Origin: Escarpia spicata
Lineage: Eukaryota; Annelida; Polychaeta; Sabellida; Siboglinidae
NCBI GenBank assembly: GCA_963995525.1
Contig: OZ023218.1
Location: forward strand, 49,467,392 to 49,531,391
Length of the DNA stretch: 64,000 nt
Direction of reading: 5' to 3'
Position numbers and translations under genes: made by a program. Positions 57,701 through 64,000 of this stretch are shown here, one piece after another. A model generated the notes under the pieces. That model saw only the letters and a program-made list of their open reading frames with translations, did no database searches and was not told the DNA's origin. Within the stretch, counting starts at the first letter, position 1. Each line of letters begins with the position of its first letter.

Positions 57701-60700
57701 GCTAGTACCCAATAAAATGAAGTTAATTGAAAGTTAATTTAATTTTTTTTAATTAAGTTAAACTCTTCCAGAATAGTTAATTAATTAAGCTAACTTAATT
57801 TGTGTTTCTTGAGAAAGTTAATTAAATAAATTACATTAAGTTAATTGAGTTAATTGAATTAACAATTGAAATTAACCCATGCCTGGTAAACATAAGCATT
57901 ATTGTGTTAGTGCCTACTTTGCATTGCCAAGTCATTGATGCAGGGGCCCTTTTCTCGAGGTATTTGCAACGCACGTGTGTATCCTGTTTTTAACAAGATT
58001 GAACAACATTGCCATCCAGAGCCACAAGCTCCAGATGACATGCGGACAAGGAAGCCTTTGGCTTACCGAAATATACCCTGCGATTGTTAATTACGTTGTT
58101 TTATGTGCTACGCGCACATTACATTTCATATTCCGAACAACTGGTTTACCCCATAAAGGTGAGAATCTTGACATACGTAGGGTATTTTGAAAATATATTG
58201 GTCTTACGTCCTATTCGTGGGGTTGTAGATTAATCCCTGAAAGTTTGGCACTCGAGGTTCAAGCCGTGTAATAGGAAAACGTTAGTGTACCCGCATATAT
58301 ACATACATACGTACAGACATGCAGACATACAGATGTACATACAATTTCTGTATTATAATTAGATGTTTATACAGTTGTAATATGTCATGTATCCATGTAA
58401 AATAAAAAATTATTTGAGAAGTTTAACATATGTAAGTTCAATATATATAAACAATGAAATAAGTTAGTTCAATAAATAATTTTAGTATGGAGGATTCTTT
58501 TTACTACCAGACTTGGAATCAGTTATGTTGTAACTGGAATCGAAATGCCAATTCTGGAATTGGTGTTGGTTTTTAAAAGTGATTGGAACTGATGAAAACA
58601 CAGTTGGGATAGGTGAAAATGGTTTTGGGTTTTTTAACTACTTTTTCAACTAAATTGAGTAACCTATTGGCTTTGAGTGGAAGATTATGTTTAAAGAACT
58701 GTGGCAAGATTTCACAACTTATGTGCATCATTTTGTTTGACAGGAATGAACGTTGCAGCTGTTGGTTCCCATGCGGCACAGATGTCTGCAAAACTGGCAT
58801 TGAAGGGCAACTACACACCGTCACGCTTGAACGCCTTCATGTACCAGCGTTTAGTGCGAAGGCACACGTGAGTAATTCTGTTCTGAACATCAGATCAGCC
58901 TTGCAGATTGACCATTATATAATTGAAAGCCACATTCCCTGGGGTTAAGGGTATTTTCCACTACTATTATATAGCCAAATATGGAAATAAGCCCCCTCGG
59001 AATAAATATCCCTGAAAAAAATCCCTCCATAAATAAGTAAAGCAAAGAATAAAATCTCTTCTGTCGTTTTATTCCGGTCATTCAAGGCAGTGCACAGTGA
59101 ATAAAGCAAATAATAAAAACTCTGACTAAGGCGAGTCTCTGACTAATACAAGTATCTCAACAGAGTCTGTCTAACACGAAAAAATCCAAATTTTTAAATT
59201 TTCTACTTAAATCATTATGTACAATCTATTTGAAACATTCAGGAGGACATTCATACAAAGCCTGTCAGTAACTTCTGTGTCGAATGCATGTCACACCTCA
59301 AGTTAGTGCACAAGGAACATGGTGAGAAAAATGGACTTCCAGGATTGCAGTTATCTTAAATGGAGTGAAAGGATGAGTTGCATTGTTGAGCACAAACGAA
59401 AGCAATTAATACTCTCTCACAAGCTTTAGCTCCAAGGAGCTACATAGGCTCACTTTTACACCATCCAGTATAAAACTGATCAAGTCAAGGGCATTTTTTT
59501 TTTGGGGGGGGCTTATTTCCGTATCCCATCCCCCAATGCAGCAAGATAGATACAAGTGAAATTCCAAATGTGACATCCCAGTTTATCCCAGAAAAATAAT
59601 TGTATTTTATAATCAAGTTAATACAAGGTATAATAATAATACATAATATATATGTATATAGTGTTCCTATTCCTAAAGGCTGCACACGCAGACCACACTC
59701 CATTGTGACAGATAAGGTAGACAACCTCAGAAAACAACATTCTGAAAATCTGAAAAATATTTCTTTGGGTACAAATAAGTATTCATATCATTATATTTTT
59801 GGTTATACTACAACTACTAACAGTATAAATTTAAAAATAAGACATTTGCCATACAACCAAGGATCAACATTTTAAGCAGACCAGCTTTGGTAAATAGTAT
59901 AATAACAGTTTATTATGATATATATATATATCATAATAAACTGTTATTATACTATTGTGATTAACCAGATTGCAGCTCAGAAAATTAAATAAATATGATA
60001 TGCTATTGCTAATTGAAACTGTGATAGGCATACCCTGATGTAAGTTGCACATACATCAATGTAAAGAGAGCAACTGCTGGAAATGTGAAAAAAATGACAT
60101 ATTATTTAAATGGTGAATATGAATTCCATTTTGCATTTTTAGATTGTGAGTGCTTTGTAATTGTATTAGTAAAATTACACAATGCAAAATTGCTAAATAT
60201 ATGTGTCAGTTGTTCTAATGTTTAGTGGTAGGCCACTTTGTTACTTAGTTATTGTGCTGTTGTTGGAAGTAGGTCTTGAAATGTATTTGACGATGTTCCA
60301 TTTCTTGTGCCAGTTTTGAAACGGGAGAAGAGGACCAGTACGCATGTTACTATGACAACGTGGCTCCCATCGAGGAATTTGTCAATACAAGACAGCAGGT
60401 ATGTGGTATCTAATGTTATCACCATCGAATTCTGCATCACATAGCTTAATTATGACTAAAGTTATATAAACTAACTTGACTAGTGCAACTCACTATTAAA
60501 CAACTTTGCTCAAAGAGACTTAGATAAACTCTGTAAAAAATTGCCTTGCACGTATTATAGTAGTCAAGTTTGTCGCCAACACTACTTCTACAGAAACAGT
60601 TGCAGCCACCCATTTCACTAGTTGCAACCTACATAGACAGTTGCAGCCACCCCATTTCACTAGTTGCATCCTACGTAAACAGTTGCATCCACCCCATTTC

Positions 60701-63700
60701 ACTAGTTGCGTGCTACGTAAACAGTTGCAGCCACCCCATTTCACTAGTTGCGTGCTACGTAAACAGTTGCATCCACCCCATTTCACTAGTTGCATCCTAC
60801 AGAAACAGTTGCAACCACCCCATTTCACTAGTTGCATGCTATAAAAACAGTTGCAACCACCCCATTTCACTAGTTGCATCCTACAGAAACAGTTGCAGCC
60901 ACCCCATTTCACTAGTTGCATCCTACAGAAACAGTTGCAGCCATCCCATTTCACTAGTTGCATGCTATAAAAACAGTTGCAGCCACCCCATTTCACTAGT
61001 TGCATCCTACAGAAACAGTTGCAGCCACCCCATTTCACTAGTTGCATCCTACAGAAACAGTTGCAGCCACCCCATTTCACTAGTTGCGTGCTACGTAAAC
61101 AGTTGCATCCACCCCATTTCACTAGTTGCATCCTACAGAAACAGTTGCAACCACCCCATTTCACTAGTTGCATGCTATAAAAACAGTTGCAACCACCCCA
61201 TTTCACTAGTTGCATCCTACAGAAACAGTTGCAGCCACCCCATTTCACTAGTTGCATCCTACAGAAACAGTTGCAGCCATCCCATTTCACTAGTTGCATG
61301 CTATAAAAACAGTTGCAGCCACCCCATTTCACTAGTTGCATCCTACAGAAACAGTTGCAGCCACCCCATTTCACTAGTTGCATCCTACAGAAACAGTTGC
61401 AGCCACCCCATTTCACTAGTTGCGTGCTACGTAAACAGTTGCATCCACCCCATTTCACTAGTTGCATCCTACAGAAACAGTTGCAACCACCCCATTTCAC
61501 TAGTTGCATGCTATAAAAACAGTTGCAACCACCCCATTTCACTAGTTGCATCCTACAGAAACAGTTGCAGCCACCCCATTTCACTAGTTGCATCCTACAG
61601 AAACAGTTGCAGCCATCCCATTTCACTAGTTGCATCCTACAGAAACAGTTGCAACCACCCCATTTCACTAGTTGCATCCTACAGAAACAGTTGCAGCCAT
61701 CCCATTTCACTAGTTGCATGCTATAAAAACAGTTGCAGCCACCCCATTTCACTAGTTGCATCCTACAGAAACAGTTGCAGCCACCCCATTTCACTAGTTG
61801 CATCCTACAGAAACAGTTGCAGCCACCCCATTTCACTAGTTGCATGCTATAAAAACAGTTGCAGCCACTCCATTTCACTAGTTGCATCCTACAGATACAG
61901 TTGCAGCCACTCCATTTCACTAGTTGCATCCTACAGATACAGTTGCAGCCACCCCATTTCACTAGTTGCATGCTATAAAAACAGTTGCAGCCACCCCATT
62001 TCACTAGTTGCATGCTATAAAAACAATTGCAGCCACTCCATTTCACTAGTTGCATCCTACAGAAACAGTTGCAGCCACTCCATTTCACTAGTTGCATCCT
62101 ACAGAAACAGTTGCAGCCACCCCATTTCACTAGTTGCATCCTGCAGAAACAGTTGCAGCCACCCCATTTCACTAGTTGCATCCTACAGAAACAGTTGCAG
62201 CCACCCCATTTCACTAGTTGCATCCTACAGAAACAGTTGCAGCCACTCCATTTCACTAGTTGCATCCTACAGAAACAGTTGCAGCCACCCCATTTCACTA
62301 GTTGCATCCTACAGAAACAGTTGCAGCCACCCCATTTCACTAGTTGCATCCTACAGATACAGTTGCAGCCACCCCATTTCACTAGTTGCATCCTACAGAA
62401 ACAGTTGCAGCCACTCCATTTCACTAGTTGCATCCTACAGATACAGTTGCAGCCACCTCATTTCACTAGTTGCATCCTACAGAAACAGTTGCAGCCACCC
62501 CATTTCACTAGTTGCATCCTACAGATACAGTTGCAGCCACCCCATTTCACTAGTTGCATCCTACAGAAACAGTTGCAGCCACTCCATTTCACTAGTTGCA
62601 TCCTACAGATACAGTTGCAGCCACCCCATTTCACTAGTTGCATCCTACAGAAACAGTTGCAGCCACCCCATTTCACTAGTTGCATCCTACAGATACAGTT
62701 GCAGCCACCCCATTTCACTAGTTGCATCCTACAGATACAGTTGCAGCCACTCCATTTCACTAGTTGCATCCTGCAGAAACAGTTGCAGCCACCCCATTTC
62801 ACTAGTTGCATCCTGCAGAAATAGTTGCAGCCACTCCATTTCACTAGTTGTATCCTGCAGAAACAGTTGCAGCCACCCCATTTCACTAGTTGCATCCTGC
62901 AGAAACAGTTGCAGCCACCCCATTTCACTAGTTGCATCCTGCAGAAACAGTTGCAGCCACCCCATTTCACTAGTTGCATCCTGCAGAAACAGTTGCAGCC
63001 ACCCCATTTCACTAGTTGCATCCTACAAAAAACAGTTGCAGCCACCCCATTTCACTAGTTGCATCCTGCAGAAACAGTTGCAGCCACCCCATTGCACTAG
63101 TTGCATCCTACAGAAACAGTTGCAGCCACCCCATTTCACTAGTTGCATCCTACAGAAACAGTTGCAGCCACCCCATTTCACTAGTTGCATGCTACATAAA
63201 CAGTTTCAGCCACCCCATTTCACTAGTTGCATGCTACATAAACAGTTTCAGCCACCCCATTTCACTAGTTGCATCCTGCAGAAACAGTTGCAGCCACCCC
63301 ATTTCACTAGTTGCATCCTGCAGAAACAGTTGCAGCCACCCCATTTCACTAGTTGCATCCTGCAGAAACAGTTGCAGCCACCCCATTTCACTAGTTGCAT
63401 CCTACAAAAAACAGTTGCAGCCACCCCATTTCACTAGTTGCATCCTGCAGAAACAGTTGCAGCCACCCCATTGCACTAGTTGCATCCTACAGAAACAGTT
63501 GCAGCCACCCCATTTCACTAGTTGCATCCTACAGAAACAGTTGCAGCCACCCCATTTCACTAGTTGCATCCTACAGAAACAGTTGCAGCCACCCCATTTC
63601 ACTAGTTGCATGCTACATAAACAGTTTCAGCCACCCCATTTCACTAGTTGCATGCTACATAAACAGTTTCAGCCACCCCATTTCACTAGTTGCATCCTAC

Positions 63701-64000
63701 GTAAACAGTTGCAGCCACCCCATTTCACTAGTTGCATGCTACATAAACAGTTTCAGCCACCCCATTTCACTAGTTGCATCCTACAGAAACAGTTTCAGCC
63801 ACCCCATTTCACTAGTTGCATGCTACATAAACAGTTTCAGCCACCCCATTTCACTAGTTGCATCCTACGTAAACAGTTGCAGCCACCCCGTTTCACTAGT
63901 TGCATGCTTTCTTTCAAATATATCCAACTGCTCATAGCATATCAGTGTTCCTAATACTTGACTTATTTTACTACAATAGCTGCGTATAAATCTGGACCAA
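27655..64000 (+). CDS. vWFA / zinc-ribbon protein, 'circularly permutated Ras protein 1-like', exons 1-13 (3' end outside window)
   Basis: Thirteen exons join in frame: 27657-27777, 29885-30081, 31115-31306, 31430-31642, 35926-36077, 37767-37979, 40625-40709, 42195-42301, 44069-44226, 54033-54332, 58744-58867, 60314-60398 and 63980-64000+. All have AG/GT borders and matching phases, giving 656 codons. Domains: a basic N-terminus (residues 1-60), a CxxC-x20-CxxC zinc ribbon (C86, C89, C110, C113), and a vWFA domain with a complete MIDAS (D160-x-S162-x-S164, T299, D325). Then comes a Sec23/24-like beta region (ATLLLHKRLYFR; LPFQLQIEYTDLDGAK) and a helical part (GNYTPSRLNAFMYQRLVRR). The layout and sequence recall Dictyostelium cpRas proteins and animal genes named after them, but no GTPase domain is visible here. 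Function is unknown; metal-dependent protein binding is inferred. Exon 1 could be preceded by a 5' UTR exon, because an acceptor lies two bases before the ATG. Confidence 0.78.
27788..27850. repeat. Short TATAGCGCTT...GGCGCTTTACAT repeat
   Basis: A GCGCTT / GGCGC pair about 25 bp apart with flanking 'tttatata' and 'ttacat', directly after the exon 1 donor. It resembles 3438-3495. Confidence 0.4.
28523..28570. repeat. Two tandem copies of a ~22-bp unit
   Basis: 'gagaccgaatgccccaaga' occurs twice in succession in intron 1, separated by 'ggtgtt'. Confidence 0.8.
29130..29640 (-). mobile_element. DIRS/Ngaro-like retroelement RT-RNase H relic
   Basis: The minus strand reads VELQYLGIILNTSIMQAKLP at 29588-29529, KDKINRIIS and F-SKHSISKMLAYRVISNLH, then VKELHHQVRLN, WHRFLSEWNGVALFLDREV and VASFATDGF. 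These follow the order ..LGI.LDT..M.ARLP, L..L.G.L, W..FL..WNG and FTDA of tyrosine-recombinase retroelements between RT and RNase H. Stops break it between 29402 and 29387. It sits antisense in intron 1, near exon 2. Confidence 0.7.
29885..30081 (+). CDS. cpRas-like vWFA gene exon 2 (first half of zinc ribbon)
   Basis: Acceptor TTGTGTTCAG/TTGA, donor GAACAG/GTGAGT. It codes VDTYLESSS.., then VSFRQLTAPSNMHTGDPVYC with CDKC, the first CxxC of the zinc ribbon. Confidence 0.75.
30160..30265. repeat. Degenerate TG microsatellite
   Basis: About 100 bp of interrupted TG/GC dinucleotides shortly downstream of the exon 2 donor. Confidence 0.8.
31115..31306 (+). CDS. cpRas-like vWFA gene exon 3 (second CxxC, MIDAS DxSxS)
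   Basis: 64 codons, phase 0. It starts VWACEFCGHQNN (second zinc pair) and ends LVVFCIDVSGSMCVTTE, with the MIDAS signature DVSGS. Donor ACGGAG/GTACGT. Confidence 0.85.
31430..31642 (+). CDS. cpRas-like vWFA gene exon 4
   Basis: 71 codons, phase 0. It carries RSDITYVSRLQGVQAAVNHQ and RRAAIITFNSEV, a typical vWFA helix and strand. It is separated from exon 3 by only 123 bp, which include a CA/CG microsatellite at 31370-31403. Confidence 0.85.
32353..33377 (+). mobile_element. Hairpin-ended repeat family, copy A0 (1.0 kb)
   Basis: Left end 'ttttgtcctttggcagaagg', right end 'ccaaaggacttcaggg' then 'ctcttggcccatttt'. Its right third (33005-33375) is nearly the same as the right third of copies A and B. 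It abuts copy A directly, head to tail, in intron 4. Confidence 0.75.
33377..35357 (+). mobile_element. Hairpin-ended repeat family, copy A (2.0 kb) carrying an RT fragment
   Basis: Full-length-looking copy with both family ends. It carries an antisense LINE RT piece at 34469-34060 (RLYCAFIDYKKAFDLVDRSS, then a damaged YADD region). It is almost collinear with copy B at 55335-57373, so the RT piece was present before the two copies separated. Confidence 0.8.
35487..35790 (+). mobile_element. tRNA-derived SINE
   Basis: Box-A-like 'agtggcacagtagttagagc' at about 35489 and box-B-like GGATCCAAATCC at about 35533 with tRNA-like spacing, then a body containing 'tgcctcccagggaagttgag' and 'aaagctctctga', a pattern seen in SINEs of marine animals. 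Confidence 0.6.
35926..36077 (+). CDS. cpRas-like vWFA gene exon 5
   Basis: Acceptor CCCACACAG/GTGG. It carries VVIIGDGSGHPVNISGDKLS, an acidic helix and TRTVLGDKVF, and ends in phase 2 at GA/GTGAGT. Confidence 0.85.
36449..37176. repeat. Long inverted repeat (foldback) in intron 5
   Basis: The left arm (from 36455, 'tgtgatgtcacagacgac') and right arm (to about 37169) are reverse complements over more than 200 bp, including 'aacaatgaatgcgaatg' and 'ataactgcttgttcc'. After a short unmatched stretch the pairing resumes with 'ggtaatt.tatata' and 'ccagacaaat', leaving a spacer of about 75 bp near 36770-36845. The right arm has an extra ~60-bp segment around 36900-36955 that contains its own small hairpin. 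Confidence 0.85.
37767..37979 (+). CDS. cpRas-like vWFA gene exon 6 (rest of MIDAS)
   Basis: Acceptor TCAATTGCAG/TTTGG. It begins LEEGGQTALGPALLVAV (MIDAS Thr) and continues KVIICTDGMANVGLG (MIDAS Asp), then an acidic Asp/Thr loop and a helix. Confidence 0.88.
38180..39500. repeat. ~30-bp satellite organised as a 119-bp higher-order repeat
   Basis: About eight irregular 30-bp monomers (38180-38432; core 'tcaaa.agatagacaaataac') lead into nine copies of a 119-bp unit (starts at 38433, 38552, 38671 and so on). Each unit is made of four diverged monomers of 29, 30, 29 and 31 bp. The 119-bp units are almost identical to each other while the four monomers inside differ clearly. Confidence 0.93.
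39496..39770 (+). mobile_element. LINE RT fragment with altered catalytic box
   Basis: The plus strand reads NIGAPKGCVRRSIIFSLYIN, DLRSEYLKCLIKYSDAAAVV (usual motif YSDD), ACLNGSDL, SMWYKNNFLELNVHKTKELC. The second Asp of the catalytic pair is Ala and a one-base shift occurs near 39580. It begins exactly where the 119-bp array ends. Confidence 0.75.
40625..40709 (+). CDS. cpRas-like vWFA gene exon 7 (3' end lies in a minisatellite)
   Basis: Acceptor TATGTTTCAG/CGTC. It codes VSVSVISIKGTSCKLMELGQ and VAEASQGQ, phase 0 at the donor CCAG/GTGAGT. The last 29 bases are the first part of a 37-bp unit that is repeated downstream with its splice donor. Confidence 0.85.
40681..41013 (+). repeat. 37-bp minisatellite containing the exon 7 end and its splice donor, 9 copies
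   Basis: Nine units of exactly 37 bp start at 40681. The first covers the last 29 bases of exon 7 plus GTGAGTGT of the intron. Units 1, 3, 5, 6, 7, 8 and 9 keep CAG/GTGAGT; unit 2 has CAGATTAGT, and unit 4 has CATGTGAGT (GT kept, exon edge changed). Use of a later donor would lengthen the mRNA by multiples of 37 nt; only every third donor keeps the frame. Confidence 0.95.
41086..41708. mobile_element. Candidate MITE with GGGGACAC-type inverted ends
   Basis: The left end 'ggggggacacatgttctgg' matches the reverse complement of the right end 'ggggacacgtgctgcggg'. The interior is AT-rich and non-coding. No clean target-site duplication could be fixed by eye. Confidence 0.55.
41924..42131. repeat. 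104-bp tandem duplication
   Basis: Two adjacent copies starting 'ttccttctgcccgtctcc', nearly identical (e.g. 'cccacgtta' against 'cccacatta'), close upstream of exon 8. Confidence 0.9.
42195..42301 (+). CDS. cpRas-like vWFA gene exon 8
   Basis: Acceptor GTTCTTGCAG/GTTA, donor CGTCT/GTGAGT. It codes VNIVDPLKLAEEFGSILANP and MIATNVTATLLLHKR, resembling the start of the Sec23/24-like beta region. Confidence 0.82.
42362..43656 (+). mobile_element. Hairpin-ended repeat family, copy C (1.3 kb)
   Basis: The left end has the intact hairpin (TTTAGTCCTTTGG / CCAACGGACTAA); the right end is 'gacttcagggcctcttggccc'. Internal ~170-bp repeats with 'ttgcatagac' occur twice. It lies in intron 8, in the same direction as the other copies. 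Confidence 0.75.
44069..44226 (+). CDS. cpRas-like vWFA gene exon 9
   Basis: Acceptor GTGTTTCAG/GTATT. It carries YFRNEDSKESRIERKVGNV and TKDTNITFEYGVRREF, and ends at CTCTTT/GTAAGT in phase 1. The intron after it is 9.8 kb. Confidence 0.82.
44883..48790 (+). mobile_element. CR1/L2-type LINE, nearly complete but dead, sense in intron 9
   Basis: ORF1 pieces: 44883-45272 with a CNDC...CMGC zinc motif, a charged region to 45722, and an SGNH/GDSL-like hydrolase domain at 45719-46246 (MGESVLR, VYVGTNN, DGLHLSGKG). ORF2: APE-type endonuclease 46390-47100 with ITESW, GDFN and SDHN, broken by a frameshift near 46625; a linker 47091-47510; RT palm 47551-48216 with DIIYLDFQKAFDKVPHQRLL and FADD at 47878-47889; C-terminal part 48225-48689 with VQRRATKMI and VNEWNRLPAD. 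The RT fingers (blocks 1-3) are deleted between about 47520 and 47550. The 3' end shows 'atcttgttaa' repeats near 48765-48790. Confidence 0.85.
48890..53868 (+). repeat. 34-bp minisatellite, about 145 copies (5 kb)
   Basis: The consensus unit is 'ctacagcctcctgtctca' followed by 'ctcacccagacacatt', with many variants (agtcccattc, cttcacgtctc). Larger blocks are themselves duplicated: the segment near 49300 recurs near 52273, and that near 50800-51200 recurs near 53380-53790. Because 34 is not a multiple of 3, all three plus frames are open over kilobases, giving Ser/His/Pro-rich repeats (e.g. STASCLTHPDTFYSLLSHS). It lies in intron 9 and has no in-frame donor, so it is not treated as coding. 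Confidence 0.95.
54033..54332 (+). CDS. cpRas-like vWFA gene exon 10
   Basis: Acceptor TTATTTGAAG/ATGAC, phase 1 in and out, donor AGAAAG/GTGGGC. It has an acidic stretch, an Ala/Thr-rich low-complexity linker (TPATAAAAATTTTGPDAAA), then the conserved LPFQLQIEYTDLDGAKALLV and SKPITRDRQVAEK. The acceptor choice is supported by phase; an upstream alternative is possible. Confidence 0.78.
54598..57893. mobile_element. hAT-like non-autonomous transposon (3.28 kb) with nested copy B
   Basis: The element is 54606-57885, starting CAGGCATGGG and ending CCCATGCCTG. Both ends continue for about 170 bp as AATTAA/GTTAA-rich inverted sequence. Flanks are GTAGACAT (54598-54605) and GTAAACAT (57886-57893), an 8-bp target-site duplication with one mismatch, as expected for hAT. 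The interior has no transposase and contains copy B of the hairpin-ended family. It lies in intron 10. Confidence 0.82.
55335..57373 (+). mobile_element. Hairpin-ended repeat family, copy B (2.0 kb)
   Basis: Collinear with copy A (33377-35357) over almost the whole length, including the antisense RT piece at about 56480-56080. Differences are scattered substitutions and a few short indels, such as a duplicated 'tgtaggtgacaaacatag' near 55790-55840. Confidence 0.82.
58285..58345. repeat. (ATAC)/(GACA) microsatellite
   Basis: Imperfect tetranucleotides 'catacatacgtacagacatg' and similar, in intron 10 upstream of exon 11. Confidence 0.75.
58744..58867 (+). CDS. cpRas-like vWFA gene exon 11
   Basis: Acceptor TGTTTGACAG/GAATG, donor GCACAC/GTGAGT. 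It codes MNVAAVGSHAAQMSAKLALK and GNYTPSRLNAFMYQRLVRRH, a predicted helical region as in Sec23/24-type helical domains. Confidence 0.82.
59893..59956. repeat. Perfect 64-bp palindrome
   Basis: Positions 59893-59924 are the exact reverse complement of 59925-59956, with no spacer. The centre is an AT run and the arms contain 'aataacagtttattatga'. It lies in intron 11. Confidence 0.95.
60314..60398 (+). CDS. cpRas-like vWFA gene exon 12
   Basis: Acceptor CTTGTGCCAG/TTTTG, donor CAGCAG/GTATGT. It codes FETGEEEDQYACYYDNVAPI and EEFVNTRQQ. Confidence 0.8.
60592..63908 (+). repeat. 42-bp minisatellite, about 79 copies, with an 8-mer higher order
   Basis: The unit is 'ccaccccatttcactagttg' followed by 'catcctacagaaacagttgcag'. 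As 42 is a multiple of 3, one long frame stays open on each strand (14-residue peptides PISLVASYRNSCSH on plus, MQLVKWGGCNCFCR on minus). Between about 60640 and 61690 eight-unit blocks of 336 bp repeat about three times with the same order of variants (catgctataaaa, cgtgctacgtaa). Near 63016 and 63395 a longer block is repeated with a one-base insertion that shifts the frame. It fills intron 12 and is not treated as coding. Confidence 0.95.
63980..64000 (+). CDS. cpRas-like vWFA gene exon 13 (start only)
   Basis: Acceptor CTACAATAG/CTGCG in phase 0, continuing LRINLDQ to the window edge. Confidence 0.55.

Noticed and set aside
60570..63437. 955-codon plus frame and 637-codon minus frame
   Set aside because: Produced by a 42-bp (14-codon) repeat inside intron 12; both strands are open by unit length alone.
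60592..63908. CRISPR-like regular array
   Set aside because: Units are contiguous with no unique spacers, and the context is an animal intron.

Overview
The window is animal nuclear DNA. Its genes are split by introns with GT-AG junctions that keep the reading frame, it is rich in non-LTR and DNA-transposon debris, and it carries very long simple and tandem repeats. The LINE types (CR1/L2-like with an SGNH-type ORF1, a PHD finger behind a 2A-like motif), a DIRS-type relic and tRNA-derived SINEs point to a marine invertebrate, perhaps a mollusc or another lophotrochozoan. The species cannot be named from the sequence.

Layout: (1) About 0.28-7.35 kb, minus strand: seven exons of a homolog of the axonemal protein SAXO4/PPP1R32, running off the left edge; 437 codons are visible and only the C-terminal end is missing. 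(2) About 7.4-27.6 kb: gene-poor DNA with at least six degraded LINE fragments, two copies of a MITE of about 440 bp with 8-bp target-site duplications, a 32-bp minisatellite, a 170-bp degenerate tandem repeat, and a few unproven exon candidates. (3) 27.66-64.0 kb, plus strand: thirteen exons (656 codons) of one large gene that runs off the right edge. It encodes a zinc ribbon, a vWFA domain with an intact MIDAS, and a Sec23/Sec24-like region, and it resembles proteins annotated as 'circularly permutated Ras protein 1-like'. No GTPase part is seen in the window.

The introns of the second gene are the striking part. Intron 4 holds two tandem copies of a hairpin-ended repeat family. Intron 5 holds a foldback of about 730 bp. 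Intron 6 holds a 119-bp higher-order repeat. Intron 7 starts with a 37-bp minisatellite that repeats the exon end and its 5' splice site. Intron 9 holds a CR1-type LINE and a 5-kb array of 34-bp units. Intron 10 holds a 3.3-kb hAT-like element that itself contains a 2-kb copy of the hairpin-ended family. Intron 11 holds a perfect 64-bp palindrome. Intron 12 holds a 3.3-kb array of 42-bp units with an 8-mer higher order. The very long open frames in the 34-bp and 42-bp arrays are by-products of repetition and are not annotated as genes.

The two genes are not obviously linked in function. All names rest on remembered family sequences and on exon phasing, not on database searches.
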